DNA from: Nonomuraea basaltis | Lineage (GTDB): Bacteria > Actinomycetota > Actinomycetes > Streptosporangiales > Streptosporangiaceae | Length of the DNA stretch: 64,000 nucleotides | Assembly: GCF_005893125.1 (NCBI RefSeq) | Contig: NZ_VCJS01000018.1 | Location: forward strand, 42,048 to 106,047 | Direction of reading: 5' to 3' | Shown: piece by piece, positions 1-8,373 of the stretch | How positions within the stretch are numbered: the stretch's first letter is position 1 | Layout of the letters: each line of letters begins with the position of its first letter | The notes under the pieces: generated by a model | The model's input: only the letters and a program-made list of their open reading frames with translations | What the model was told of the DNA's origin: nothing | Database searches by the model: none | Made by a program: the position numbers and the translations under genes

Positions 1-446
1 TGCGCGCCCAGGTTGGAGGCGACGTTGACGATGACACCGCCGCCGTGCGTGCGCATGTGGGCGATCTCGTGCTTCATCGACAGGAACACGCCCTTCAGGT
101 TCACGGCGAGCACGTCGTCCCAGACGCCCTCGTCGTAGTCCGCCACGGGCGCCAGCATGCCGAAGATCCCGGCCGCGTTGCAGGCGACGTCGAGCCCGCC
201 GTACCGGGAGACGGCGGCGTCCACCATCGCCGCGACCTCGCCAGACTTGGTGACGTCCCCGGCGAACGCGCTCGCCCGGCCACCGTCTTCCTCGATCCCC
301 TTCACGAGCGCGGCGAGCCGGCCCGCGTCGCGGCCGGCGACCAGCACGGCGGCGCCCTCCTTCGCGTACGCCCGTGCGACCGCCCTGCCCACGACCCCGG
401 TGGCGCCGGTGACGAGTGCGACTTTCTCTGCGAAATGACCTGTCAT
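1..446 (-). CDS. SDR family NAD(P)-dependent oxidoreductase (partial, 3' end outside window)
   Basis: The first ~148 residues of a short-chain dehydrogenase are present; the catalytic Ser/Tyr-x3-Lys part lies beyond the left edge. The nucleotide-binding TGATGVVG motif is at residues 13-20 and the NAAG motif at about 90-93, both typical of classical SDRs. An ATG at 455 is also in frame; 446 is preferred because a short GGA lies 5 nt upstream and the family normally starts close to the KVALVTG strand. It follows a TetR gene on the same strand after 20 bp, with an operator-like site in between, so regulation by that TetR protein is likely. Substrate unknown. Confidence 0.85.
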   Translation of the reverse strand, partial: MTGHFAEKVALVTGATGVVGRAVARAYAKEGAAVLVAGRDAGRLAALVKGIEEDGGRASAFAGDVTKSGEVAAMVDAAVSRYGGLDVACNAAGIFGMLAPVADYDEGVWDDVLAVNLKGVFLSMKHEIAHMRTHGGGVIVNVASNLGA

Positions 447-455
447 GAATTCCAT

Positions 456-467
456 ACCAATCGTTCT
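456..467. promoter_or_regulatory. Putative TetR operator upstream of the SDR gene
   Basis: ACCAATCGTTCT lies immediately upstream of the SDR start and touches the stop codon of the TetR gene. It matches 11 of 12 bases of the site in front of the TetR gene itself (1068-1079, opposite strand reading ACCGATCGTTCT). A shared site before both genes suggests the TetR protein controls itself and the SDR. Confidence 0.45.
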
Positions 468-1045
468 CAAATTTGGACGGCCGTCATGGCCTGATCAACG
501 GCATCGCGAAGCCGGCGCGGGTCCGGGTCGGCCCGGCCGAGCACCCTGACGCCCTGCAGCAGCACGAGCAGGAACCTGGCGAGCGCGTGCGGGTCCTTGC
601 CCGCCGGGATCTCCCCCTGCGCGCGGGCCCGGACGAGGGTGGATGCCATGGCGGTCTCGAGCTCCGCCCAGCTCGCCGCGATCTTCCGCGACACGGCCGC
701 GTCGCGCGAGGCGAACTCCACGGCCGTGTTCACCACCATGCAACCCCGCCGCAGCTCGTCCGCCAGGCATTCCGCCACGTACGAGTCCAGGAACGCGCGC
801 AGCGCGGGCAGCGCGGGACCCGGCTGGGACAGCGGCTCCACCACGTCGCGTCCCGCCAGGTAAAGCTCCAGCGCCTTCAGGTAGAGCTCGCGCTTTCCGC
901 CGAAGGTCCCGTAGATGCTCGCCCGCGCGATGCCCAGATGCGCCACGAGGTCCGCCATCGAGGTCGCCTCGTAGCCGCGCTCCCAGAACAGCTCCAACGC
1001 CTTCTCCAGCGCGGCCCCGGGATCGAACTCCTTGCTCCGTGCCAT
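467..1045 (-). CDS. TetR/AcrR family transcriptional regulator
   Basis: This is a 192-residue protein of usual TetR length. The N-terminal helix-turn-helix domain spans roughly residues 10-55 (TSMADLVAHLGIARASIYGTF). The C-terminal ligand domain is all-helical and resembles the AcrR/NemR-like group that often senses reactive or electrophilic compounds; that link is family knowledge only. No strong ribosome site precedes the ATG. Operator-like sites precede this gene and the downstream SDR gene, so autoregulation and control of the SDR are likely. Confidence 0.9.
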   Translation of the reverse strand: MARSKEFDPGAALEKALELFWERGYEATSMADLVAHLGIARASIYGTFGGKRELYLKALELYLAGRDVVEPLSQPGPALPALRAFLDSYVAECLADELRRGCMVVNTAVEFASRDAAVSRKIAASWAELETAMASTLVRARAQGEIPAGKDPHALARFLLVLLQGVRVLGRADPDPRRLRDAVDQAMTAVQI

Positions 1046-1067
1046 GGCGGCAAAGCTAGCACTATCT

Positions 1068-1079
1068 AGAACGATCGGT
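1068..1079. promoter_or_regulatory. Putative TetR operator upstream of the TetR gene
   Basis: AGAACGATCGGT, part of the imperfect palindrome GAACGATCGGTC, lies about 23 bp upstream of the TetR start. Its complement matches the site at 456-467 in 11 of 12 positions. Confidence 0.45.
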
Positions 1080-1135
1080 CAAAAATTTCCACTACTTCAC
1101 AGCTCCCCATGGGACGCCCGAGATCATCCAGCGCT

Positions 1136-1180
1136 GCGCACCGGTCAGGAAGCGGGCGGTCCGCTTCATGACCGGTGCGC
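1136..1180 (-). terminator. Strong hairpin terminator after the sigma-factor partner gene
   Basis: Arms at 1136-1155 and 1161-1180 pair over 20 bp with one mismatch around a 5-base loop, 26 bp past the stop codon of the 401-residue protein at 1206. No U-tract follows, which is common for actinobacterial terminators. Confidence 0.65.
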
Positions 1181-1205
1181 TGCCCGGTAAGTGCCCCGTG
1201 ATGCG

Positions 1206-2411
1206 TTACCTGGGTGTGAGGACCGCGCGCCAGGAGCCGTCCTTGTCGGAGTCCCCGTACTGGGCGAGCTGGGTCATCCTCTTCCCGTCCACGCTCACCA
1301 GGACCAGGCCGTTGTTGAACTCGTCCCCGCACGTGCCCGCGCAGCCCAGCCCGATCACGTTGTCGTCGTCCGCCCAGGCGTGCAGTTGCAGCACGTTCTG
1401 CCGGCCGACGATCTCGCCGGTCTCACGATCGGTGATCCGGGTCGGCAGCCCGTCGGGGCCGAGCACGAGGCGGCCGTTCGGCGAGATCGCCGAGATGCGT
1501 GAATAGGCCACGTACTGCTGCCCCTTGGGCGCGTCCTGTGGCTCGCCGCCGAGGCTGTAGAAGACCCGGTCGGGCATGGTGTTGGTGGGGGCCCAGAGCA
1601 TGCCGCCGTCCAGGGTCCAGCCGAGGTCCTGGCGGGCGTTGCTGTTGGAGGGCCCCTCGTTCTCCATGGACGTCCTCCAGTCGGGCAGCGGCCCCAGCTC
1701 GTGGTGCTCGGCCGTGCCCGCCTCGACGTCGATGATGTAGTAGCCGGTCCGCGGGCTACCCGGGGTCATCGCCTGGTCGCCCTTGCCTTCCAGGGTCTCC
1801 GGATAGCTGGAGTAGGTGGTGGCAAGGACCTTCGTGCCGTCGGGGGACCACGAGACGGCCCCCGCCGGATGCTCCAGGTCGAACCACTTCAGGATCTTCC
1901 GGGTGTTCATGTCGAGGATGCCCAGCCGCTTACTGATCAGCTCGCCTTCGAGCACCGCCGCGACCTGCAGGCCGGGGGCGGCGTCCACCCACGCCCAGGA
2001 GGTCTTCTCGTACCCGCCCGTACGCGGGTCGTAGAGCGACCACGTCCGCCGGATGCGCTCCTGGTTCTCGGAGACCTGCTCCCTGCTGTACACGTAGTAG
2101 GCGGACACGGCCATACTGCCGGCCGCGATCAGCTTGGCCGGCGGGCGGTTCTCGGTGTCGGCCCCCACGTCGGTGGGCGCGGGCGAGGGCCGGGCGGGCA
2201 GTGTGATGCCGTTGGCGGGGCGTACCGTCACCTCGGGCTCGCGCACGCCGGAGACGAACACGGCGACGGCCGCCACCATCACCCCCACCGCCAGCATGGC
2301 CGCCGCGGCGGGCCTCCAGGCGCGCCGCCGTAGCGCCCGGTCGGCCAGATCATGCGGTACGCGGGTCTCGCCGGCCCACTCATGCAGGGTGTCGTGAAGC
2401 AGTCGGGTCAC
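1206..2411 (-). CDS. Membrane-anchored beta-propeller-like protein coupled to a SigE-family sigma factor
   Basis: A 401-residue protein with a short cytoplasmic N-terminus, one hydrophobic segment at about residues 33-53 (AAAAMLAVGVMVAAVAVFV), and a large extracytoplasmic part with WD/TolB-like strand repeats such as VSWSPDGTKV and WTLDGGMLW. The GTG start overlaps the sigma-factor stop (GTGA), so the two are translationally coupled. Position and topology suggest it partners the sigma factor, perhaps as an anti-sigma or sensor protein, but no known anti-sigma domain is visible. Function unknown beyond this. Confidence 0.75.
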   Translation of the reverse strand: MTRLLHDTLHEWAGETRVPHDLADRALRRRAWRPAAAAMLAVGVMVAAVAVFVSGVREPEVTVRPANGITLPARPSPAPTDVGADTENRPPAKLIAAGSMAVSAYYVYSREQVSENQERIRRTWSLYDPRTGGYEKTSWAWVDAAPGLQVAAVLEGELISKRLGILDMNTRKILKWFDLEHPAGAVSWSPDGTKVLATTYSSYPETLEGKGDQAMTPGSPRTGYYIIDVEAGTAEHHELGPLPDWRTSMENEGPSNSNARQDLGWTLDGGMLWAPTNTMPDRVFYSLGGEPQDAPKGQQYVAYSRISAISPNGRLVLGPDGLPTRITDRETGEIVGRQNVLQLHAWADDDNVIGLGCAGTCGDEFNNGLVLVSVDGKRMTQLAQYGDSDKDGSWRAVLTPR

Positions 2412-2920
2412 CTGGCCACCTCCAGCAGTTCCTCGGCCAACTCGGGAGCGATCTCGCGCAGGCGTGCCAGGGACCGGTGCGCGGTGCTCCTGACCGTACC
2501 GACGGAGCAGCCGAGCGCCTGCGCGACCTCCTGCTCGGGCAGGTCCTCGAAGTACCGCAGCACCACCACCGTGCGCTGCCGCGGGGTGAGCCTGGCCAGC
2601 GCGGACCGCAGCACCATACGCAGCTCGCGCTGGTGGTTCAGGTCCCGGCCGGCCAGCTCGGGCGGGCTCGCCTGCACCACCTCGCCGCGCCGCCCGCTCG
2701 CCCGCCACCAGCTGATCTGCTGCCGGTACATGATCTGCCTGGTGTACGCCTCCGGGGCGTCCACACGCCGCCACTTGGCCGCCAGTTTCGCCAGCGCGCT
2801 CTGCACCAGATCTTCGGCCGCGTGCTGGTCACCACCGGTGAGCAGATACCCGAGCCGCATCAAGGCAGGAGAACGCACGGCGACGAACTCGCGGAACCGT
2901 TGCTCATCCGCGGCGTCCAC
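2408..2920 (-). CDS. SigE-family RNA polymerase sigma-70 factor
   Basis: An extracytoplasmic-function-type sigma factor of about 170 residues. Region 2 is recognised around DLVQSALAKLAAKW, where the core-binding segment sits, and region 4 around LTPRQRTVVVLRYFEDL followed by a helix-turn-helix (ALGCSVGTVRSTAHRSLARL). The second of two adjacent GTG codons is chosen because GGAGG stands 5 nt before it. The gene is followed directly by an overlapping membrane protein gene, the usual arrangement for a sigma factor and a membrane partner. Confidence 0.9.
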   Translation of the reverse strand: MDAADEQRFREFVAVRSPALMRLGYLLTGGDQHAAEDLVQSALAKLAAKWRRVDAPEAYTRQIMYRQQISWWRASGRRGEVVQASPPELAGRDLNHQRELRMVLRSALARLTPRQRTVVVLRYFEDLPEQEVAQALGCSVGTVRSTAHRSLARLREIAPELAEELLEVAR

Positions 2921-2972
2921 GATCACCTCCAGGGATTGATGTCACCCTGTCAGACGCCGCCCGGCCGTCTCG

Positions 2973-3236
2973 CTATGCGCCCGATCCCGGCTCCTCCAGC
3001 AATCCCAGACTGTCCTGCTCGCCCCGGCGCCGGATGACCTCGTTGATCGCCTCCGTCACCTCCTGCCTGCTGTAAGCGCCCTCGGGCAGCTCGTTGAGGT
3101 GCGCGAGCAGGTCGGCGGGCAGGGCCACGTGTGCGGAGGCCCGCGCGTACACCTCCCGCATCGCGACCCGATCCTGTCCCTGGAACGCCTCGTCGATCGC
3201 CTGCCGCAACTCGTCGAGCACCGCGTGGTCAGCCAT
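2973..3236 (-). CDS. Small hypothetical protein
   Basis: An 87-residue acidic, helical protein (MADHAVLDELRQAIDE...) that I do not recognise. It contains alternating charged and hydrophobic residues and a proline break near its middle, and has no signal peptide or membrane segment. An in-frame ATG at 3251 would extend it by five residues; 3236 is preferred because GGAGG lies 8 nt upstream. Its start overlaps the end of the glycosyltransferase gene by a few bases, so the two are probably co-transcribed. Confidence 0.65.
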   Translation of the reverse strand: MADHAVLDELRQAIDEAFQGQDRVAMREVYARASAHVALPADLLAHLNELPEGAYSRQEVTEAINEVIRRRGEQDSLGLLEEPGSGA

Positions 3237-4311
3237 GTCCGCATCCTCCATCCGGAGAGTCAGAAGAACTCGTGAGCAGGTCTCTGACCTGCTCCATCAC
3301 CATGCCCACCGACACGTCGGCAACCCACGAGAGGTCGTGCGCGCAGCGCTCGGCGTGCACGTTCACGCCGCTGGCGCCGCACGCCGGGCACATCGTCGTC
3401 CAGGAGATGAGTGGCCGGTGCCGGGTCCTGGAGAGCGGGCCGGCGTTGATGAGGTTGGGGCACCAGTAGACGGCGACCGTGGGCGTGCCGACGGCGGCGG
3501 CCAGGTGGCGCGGGCCGGTGTCGTTGGCGACCACCAGGTCGCAGCGCTCGTAGAGCGCGGCCAGGCCGCCGATCCCGAGCGTGCCCACGACGGGGATCGC
3601 GGGACGGCGCGTCGCGGCGACCACCCCCATCACCAGGTCCCGCTCCGCACAGGTGCCCGTGACCGCGAGGGGCCGGTCGATCAGATCGGCCACCTCGGCG
3701 AAGCGCTCCACCGGCCACCGGCGCCGGGGATCGGTCGCACCCGGGTGCAGGGCGACCAGCCCCGGAGGCGGCTCGCCGAACTCGGAGACCAGCTCGGCGC
3801 GGTCGCGGCCGGTGACCGCCAGCCGCGCCTCCAGCGCGCCCGCGACCCCGCCGACCAGTGCCGCGACCTGCAGGAAGCGCAGGGTCTCGTGGTGGTAGGA
3901 CGTGTACGGCACCCAGCGGTCCAGCCGCTCCGCGCCCGGGGCCCGCATCCCGGCCGTCACCCGGGCGCCCAGCCGCCGGATGAACGGGTTCGAGAAGCGG
4001 CCGCCGCCGTGGATCTGCACCGCCAGATCGAACCCGCGCCCCCTCAGCTCCTCGCACAGCCCGTCCGGCACCGGATGCCCGGTCTCCGACGTCGACACCC
4101 CCGAGATCGGCGGCAGCGCCACCACGTCGTCCACCGGCCCGGGCCGCCCGGTGAGGAACTCGGCGTGCCAAGCGGTGCCGAGCAGGGTCAGCCGGGCGCC
4201 GGGGTAGGCCCGCTTGAGCGCCTCCAGCGCCGGCACGGCCATCAGGTAGTCGCCGAGCGCGTTGGCGCGCAGCACCGCGATCCGCTCCACGCCGTCGACC
4301 AGCGCCTTCAT
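3229..4311 (-). CDS. Glycosyltransferase family 9 (ADP-heptose:acceptor heptosyltransferase-like)
   Basis: A 360-residue GT-B protein. The N-terminal Rossmann domain begins IAVLRANALGDYLMAVPAL, the GT9 signature, and the C-terminal half carries VALHPGA and CDLVVANDTGPRHLAAAVGTP, the nucleotide-sugar binding region of WaaC/WaaF-like enzymes. Such enzymes transfer heptose from ADP-heptose. The gene is divergent from an HldE-type heptose-phosphate kinase/adenylyltransferase 94 bp away, which supports a heptose donor. A cysteine-rich patch (CPACGASGVNVHAERC) near residue 315 looks like a small metal site. The acceptor in this Gram-positive cell is unknown. Confidence 0.85.
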   Translation of the reverse strand: MKALVDGVERIAVLRANALGDYLMAVPALEALKRAYPGARLTLLGTAWHAEFLTGRPGPVDDVVALPPISGVSTSETGHPVPDGLCEELRGRGFDLAVQIHGGGRFSNPFIRRLGARVTAGMRAPGAERLDRWVPYTSYHHETLRFLQVAALVGGVAGALEARLAVTGRDRAELVSEFGEPPPGLVALHPGATDPRRRWPVERFAEVADLIDRPLAVTGTCAERDLVMGVVAATRRPAIPVVGTLGIGGLAALYERCDLVVANDTGPRHLAAAVGTPTVAVYWCPNLINAGPLSRTRHRPLISWTTMCPACGASGVNVHAERCAHDLSWVADVSVGMVMEQVRDLLTSSSDSPDGGCGHG

Positions 4312-4405
4312 GCGCTCCGGCTACCCCGGGACGTCCCATCCGTAACCTGGCATATGAGCCGACCGCAATGGTTTGAGCCGTGCTTTCACAGGTACTCGCT
4401 TTCTC

Positions 4406-5839
4406 ATGGGCACCGCGAACGAGAAGACCGTCAGCGCCGTGGTGGTCGGCGACGTCATGCTGGACTCCTGGCTGCTCGGCTCGGCGAAACGGCTGGCCCA
4501 GGAGGCGCCGGTGCCCGTGATGAGCCTGGAGGCGACCGAGAACGCGCCGGGCGGCGCCGCCAACACCGCGGCCAACCTCGTCGCGCTCGGGGCCCGCATC
4601 CGGCTCGTCGGCGTCGTGGGCGACGACCCGTGCGGGGACGAGCTGGTGCGGTCGCTGCGGCTGCTGGGCGTCGAGACGGACCTGCTGACCGTGCCGGGGC
4701 GGCTCACCGCGCACAAGCGGCGGCTGGTGGCCAGCGGCCAGCTCACGGCCCGCTACGACGAGGAGGATCTCGACGGCATCCCGGCATGGGCCGAGCGGGA
4801 GCTGCTGCGCCGCCTGGCGGCGATCGTGCCCAGGGCCGACGTGGTGGTGGCCTGCGACTACGGGGGCGGCGTGTTCAGCCCGGCAGTGCGCCGGGCGCTC
4901 GCCGGGGTCCCCCTGCTGGTGGTGGACGCGCACGCGGTGGCGCTGTGGCGCGAATGCGCGCCGGCCGCGGTGCTGCCGAACTACGCCGAGGTGGTACGGC
5001 TGCTCGGCGAGGCGGACGGGGAGGTGGACCGGCCGGCGTACCTGACGTCGCGTACCGACCGGCTGCTGGAGCTGACCGGCGCCGGGATCGTGGTGACCAC
5101 GCTGGACGGCGAGGGCGCGCTGCTGCACAGGCGCGGCTGCCCGCCGTACCGGACCTATGCCCAGCCCGCGCCCCAGCACATGGCCACGGGCGCGGGCGAC
5201 ACCTACACCGCGGCCTTCGCGCTCTGGCTGGCGAGCGGCGCCTCGCCGGAGGAGGCGGCGCAGGCGGGCCAGGCCGCGGCCGGCGTCGTCGTGCGCCGCC
5301 CGGGGACGGCCATCTGCACCCGGCACGACCTGCTGCGCGCGCTGCGCCGGCGCGAAGGCGCGGTGCAGCCGGCCGAACGCCTGGCCCAGCTGCTGGACGA
5401 GCACCGGCGCAGGGGCGAGCGGGTGGTGTTCACCAACGGCTGCTTCGACGTGCTGCACCGGGGGCACGTGACCTACCTGGAGCAGGCGGGACAGCTCGGC
5501 GACGTGCTCGTGGTGGCGGTCAACAGCGACGCGAGCGTGGCCCGGCTGAAGGGCCCGGGACGGCCGGTCAACCCGTGCGAGGACCGCATGTCCGTGCTCG
5601 CGGCGCTGAACGACGTGGACTACGTGGTCGAGTTCGACGAGGACACGCCTGAGCGGCTGCTCAGGATGATCCGCCCGGAGCTGTACGTCAAGGGCGGCGA
5701 CTACACCCCGGAGATGCTGGCAGAGGCCCCGCTGGTGCGCTCGCTCGGCGGCGAGGTACGCGTGCTCGGCTACGTCCCCGACCGCTCGACCACCGCCATC
5801 ATCGGCCGCATGAGATCCCTGCCCCACCACGATCGCTGA
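4406..5839 (+). CDS. hldE: Bifunctional heptose 7-phosphate kinase / heptose 1-phosphate adenylyltransferase
   Basis: At 477 residues this matches the usual length of bifunctional HldE (RfaE). Residues ~8-310 form a PfkB/ribokinase-type kinase, with GDVMLDSW at the start, a glycine-rich APGGAANTAANL stretch and the ATGAGDTYTAAF catalytic motif. Residues ~330-477 form a cytidylyltransferase-like domain with FTNGCFDVLHRGH, containing the HxGH-type nucleotide motif. Together they make ADP-heptose from heptose 7-phosphate once a phosphatase has acted. An in-frame TTG at 4373 exists; the ATG at 4406 starts the conserved domain. No isomerase, phosphatase or epimerase for the pathway is in the window. 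Confidence 0.88.
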   Translation: MGTANEKTVSAVVVGDVMLDSWLLGSAKRLAQEAPVPVMSLEATENAPGGAANTAANLVALGARIRLVGVVGDDPCGDELVRSLRLLGVETDLLTVPGRLTAHKRRLVASGQLTARYDEEDLDGIPAWAERELLRRLAAIVPRADVVVACDYGGGVFSPAVRRALAGVPLLVVDAHAVALWRECAPAAVLPNYAEVVRLLGEADGEVDRPAYLTSRTDRLLELTGAGIVVTTLDGEGALLHRRGCPPYRTYAQPAPQHMATGAGDTYTAAFALWLASGASPEEAAQAGQAAAGVVVRRPGTAICTRHDLLRALRRREGAVQPAERLAQLLDEHRRRGERVVFTNGCFDVLHRGHVTYLEQAGQLGDVLVVAVNSDASVARLKGPGRPVNPCEDRMSVLAALNDVDYVVEFDEDTPERLLRMIRPELYVKGGDYTPEMLAEAPLVRSLGGEVRVLGYVPDRSTTAIIGRMRSLPHHDR

Positions 5840-5840
5840 C

Positions 5841-6668
5841 TCAGAGCAGGGCCCGCTCCAGCCACGGCCGCAGGATGGGCAGGGCGTTCCCCGCCTGCAT
5901 CGCGCCCATGTGATCGAGCCCGTCCAGCACCTCGACGTCCCAGCCCAGTGCCGCCAGCTCGGCACGGTGCCGCACCAGCGGGCCCGCGATGCTGACGTGC
6001 GTCCCGCCCCACCGCTCGTCATATTCGATCTCGTCGGCCGACCCGGCGAAGCACAGCCGGGGACAGGTCAGCCGGACGGATCGGTCGTCGAAGTCCCGCA
6101 GCGCCTCGTACAGCGTGACGAACTGCCTGGACTGCTCCTCGGTCGTGGACACCTCGACCGACGACCAGTCGCCCGGCTCCACGGACACGGGCTCGGCCTT
6201 GGGCTTCCCGGACTCCTCGTACGCGGCCATGGTCACCCGCAGCATCTCCGCGTACGGGCCTGCGTACGCCGGGAACCCGCCCATGACCAGCGCCGAGAGC
6301 CGATCGGTCCGGATGGCGAGCTGCAGCCCGCTCAACGCCAGCCATGAATACCCGTAGTACGCGAACCGCCCGGCCCCCGCAGCATCGGCCACCGCCAGCA
6401 GGTCCGCCGCGACGTTGGCCGGCGTGAGCGTGTCCGGCTTGGGCGCGGCCATGACGTGCCCCTGGTAGTCGAAGGCCACGACGCGGAAGGCGTCGCTGAG
6501 CCCGTCGATGAGCGAGCGCCCCAGCGCCGGGTCCGCGCCCCACTTGCGCATCTCCTCGGCCTGCTCGCCCTCGACCGGCCGCGGATCGACGGGCAGAAGC
6601 ACCGCCGGCCCCGACCCGTGCACCTCGACGTCGATGGTGTTCCCGTCGTGCAGTCTCGCCTCGGCCAT
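5841..6668 (-). CDS. Alpha/beta-fold hydrolase
   Basis: A 275-residue alpha/beta hydrolase. The nucleophile elbow reads GYSWL, a departure from the usual GxSxG; the acid is probably in CFAGSADEIEYD and the histidine in DGLDHMGAM near residue 252. The fold is supported by FRVVAFDYQGHVMAAPKPD. It ends one base from the convergent hldE gene. It lies 53 bp downstream of an IucA/IucC synthetase gene on the same strand, so it could be part of that transcript, for example as a siderophore esterase, but this is only positional inference. Confidence 0.8.
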   Translation of the reverse strand: MAEARLHDGNTIDVEVHGSGPAVLLPVDPRPVEGEQAEEMRKWGADPALGRSLIDGLSDAFRVVAFDYQGHVMAAPKPDTLTPANVAADLLAVADAAGAGRFAYYGYSWLALSGLQLAIRTDRLSALVMGGFPAYAGPYAEMLRVTMAAYEESGKPKAEPVSVEPGDWSSVEVSTTEEQSRQFVTLYEALRDFDDRSVRLTCPRLCFAGSADEIEYDERWGGTHVSIAGPLVRHRAELAALGWDVEVLDGLDHMGAMQAGNALPILRPWLERALL

Positions 6669-6721
6669 GGCTTTCCCCCTAACTCAATACACCGTAAAGT
6701 GTTGACGTGAGAGAGGATAGC

Positions 6722-8296
6722 TTATGCCGTAAAGAGTCTCAACGGATTAGGTACGGGCACGCACCGCATCGCCTCGCCGGCGGCATCCGTCCAGCGCAGC
6801 AGGAGATTGGCCTTGGCCGGAACGTGCGCGCCGGACAGCAGGGCCCGCAGCTCCTCCGGATCGTCGTAGTCCTTGCCGACACCGGCGAACACGGCCCTGG
6901 CCCGCGCCCACAGCTCGGCCCGCAGCCGCGGATGGCGTACGGCGACGGCTCCGGCGATCTCGAAGAGGTTGTTGGTCACCAGGCAGTAGACCAGCCGTTC
7001 CCACCCGTAGGCACCGCTCACCACGGCCGTCCCCGAGAGCCGCGGATGCCGCTCCGCGACGATCCTGACGCCCTCGTGATCGCGGAAGACGGCCTGGCCG
7101 GGGCTGCCGTACTCGTCCACCCCGATCAGCACGTTCTGCAGGTGGCATTCGAGCACGACGCCGTGCCGCAGGTACGCGTGCAGCACCGGCGGCACCACAT
7201 GCTCCAGATAGCGCTCCCACCACACCAGCGCCCCGTACTCGTCCAGCCGGTCGAGCGGATTGCCGGGAAAGCCCTCGCTGATCCCCGCCGCCAGCAGCGC
7301 CGTCAGCCCCGGGCGCAGGTGCTCGCCGAGCCCGTCGCGAACGATGACGGCCAGCGCCTCGCCCCCGTCCCCGCCCAGCTCCGCGCTGCGGTAGCCGCGG
7401 TCGCGCAGCACGGCGGGCCGCGGGACGTGGCCGGGCAGGTCGTCGAAGGCCCCGTCCACCAGGTCGGCGACCACGCCCAGCCGGCGCAGGTCGCGCAGCC
7501 ACAGCCGGCGGATGTCGTTCGTGACCCGCACGTCCAGGCTGAACTTGCAGAACAGGTCCGGCCCTGGCAGGTAAACCGTGCGGATCGACGAGGTCGGCGC
7601 GGCCGCGACCGTTGTTTCTCCCAAGTGGCGCAGCGGGCCGTCACGCAGGCCGCCGAGCAGCTCCACCTGCCAGGGGTGGGCCGGCAGCAGCGCCAGGCCG
7701 TCGCCCGGCGGCGGGCCGAGCCCGTCCAGCGCGCCCGTGTCGCCCTCCTCCACCAGGATCCCCGCGGGCACGCCGAGCAGCGGCAGGGCGAAGCTCGCGT
7801 GCGCCTCCGGCGAGTACCGCAGCCACTCCTCAGGCCCCGCCCCACCGCGCGCCTTGGGGGCCGGGTGGTAGCGGTGCCCGGCGACGAGAGCCTGCTCGGA
7901 GCGCAGGTACGGGTCCGCGGGCGGCGCGGCGGTCCGCCTGGCCGCCAGCAGCGTGGCCGTGACGTCCCGGCTGTGCAGGATCTCGGCGAGCAGTGCGTCG
8001 TTGGCCGTCCCGGTGCCCGCGCGCAGCTCGGCCGCCGTCAGCGCGAGCAGGTCGGCCAGGGACAGTGGGCACCAGCCGTCGGGCGTGCGGAGCGCGGGGG
8101 CGGCCGGGAAGCGTTCGCCACAGGTCCGGAGCACGTGGCCGGTCGCGGGCAACAGGAACGTTCCGGGGTCCGGGTGAGGGTGGGCCACCTCGCGCAGCAG
8201 GCAGTTGAGCAGCGCCGTCACCGCGAGGGCTTCGGCGTCTGTCCATGCCTCTCGCTCCGGCCCGGGGGGCGGGAGGAGGCCGTCGGTGGATGCCAT
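6722..8296 (-). CDS. IucA/IucC-type NRPS-independent siderophore (NIS) synthetase
   Basis: A 524-residue NIS synthetase that would condense a carboxylate (often citrate) with an amine or hydroxylamine using ATP. Visible motifs in order are GHRYHPAPKARGG, LLPAHPWQ, SSIRT, KFSLDVRVTNDIRR, LECHLQN, RDHEG and the C-terminal FhuF-like AKANLLLRW. An in-frame ATG at 8335 lacks a ribosome site, whereas the ATG at 8296 has AGGAG 9 nt upstream. It is divergent from a second NIS synthetase with about 77 bp between them. No transporter, monooxygenase or decarboxylase is adjacent, so the product cannot be named. Confidence 0.9.
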   Translation of the reverse strand: MASTDGLLPPPGPEREAWTDAEALAVTALLNCLLREVAHPHPDPGTFLLPATGHVLRTCGERFPAAPALRTPDGWCPLSLADLLALTAAELRAGTGTANDALLAEILHSRDVTATLLAARRTAAPPADPYLRSEQALVAGHRYHPAPKARGGAGPEEWLRYSPEAHASFALPLLGVPAGILVEEGDTGALDGLGPPPGDGLALLPAHPWQVELLGGLRDGPLRHLGETTVAAAPTSSIRTVYLPGPDLFCKFSLDVRVTNDIRRLWLRDLRRLGVVADLVDGAFDDLPGHVPRPAVLRDRGYRSAELGGDGGEALAVIVRDGLGEHLRPGLTALLAAGISEGFPGNPLDRLDEYGALVWWERYLEHVVPPVLHAYLRHGVVLECHLQNVLIGVDEYGSPGQAVFRDHEGVRIVAERHPRLSGTAVVSGAYGWERLVYCLVTNNLFEIAGAVAVRHPRLRAELWARARAVFAGVGKDYDDPEELRALLSGAHVPAKANLLLRWTDAAGEAMRCVPVPNPLRLFTA

Positions 8297-8337
8297 GGCG
8301 ACCTGCTCCTGCCTGTTGTACCCATCGGTGCCCACAG

Positions 8338-8347
8338 GGTAGCTACC
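8338..8347. promoter_or_regulatory. Palindrome in the divergent NIS synthetase promoter
   Basis: GGTAGCTACC is a perfect 10-bp palindrome midway between the two synthetase genes. Iron-dependent repression by an IdeR/DmdR-like protein is expected for such genes, but the site does not match the known 19-bp iron box well. Confidence 0.3.
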
Positions 8348-8373
8348 TGATGATTCTGGAAATAGTGGGAGCT

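Noticed and set aside
6685..6704. Inverted repeat upstream of the alpha/beta hydrolase
   Set aside because: Only four base pairs (ACAC/GTGT) actually match, which is not above chance.
8330..8350. IdeR/DmdR iron box in the NIS synthetase promoter
   Set aside because: The palindrome GGTAGCTACC is even-centred and lacks the TTAGG/CCTAA arms of the 19-bp consensus; kept only as a generic palindrome.
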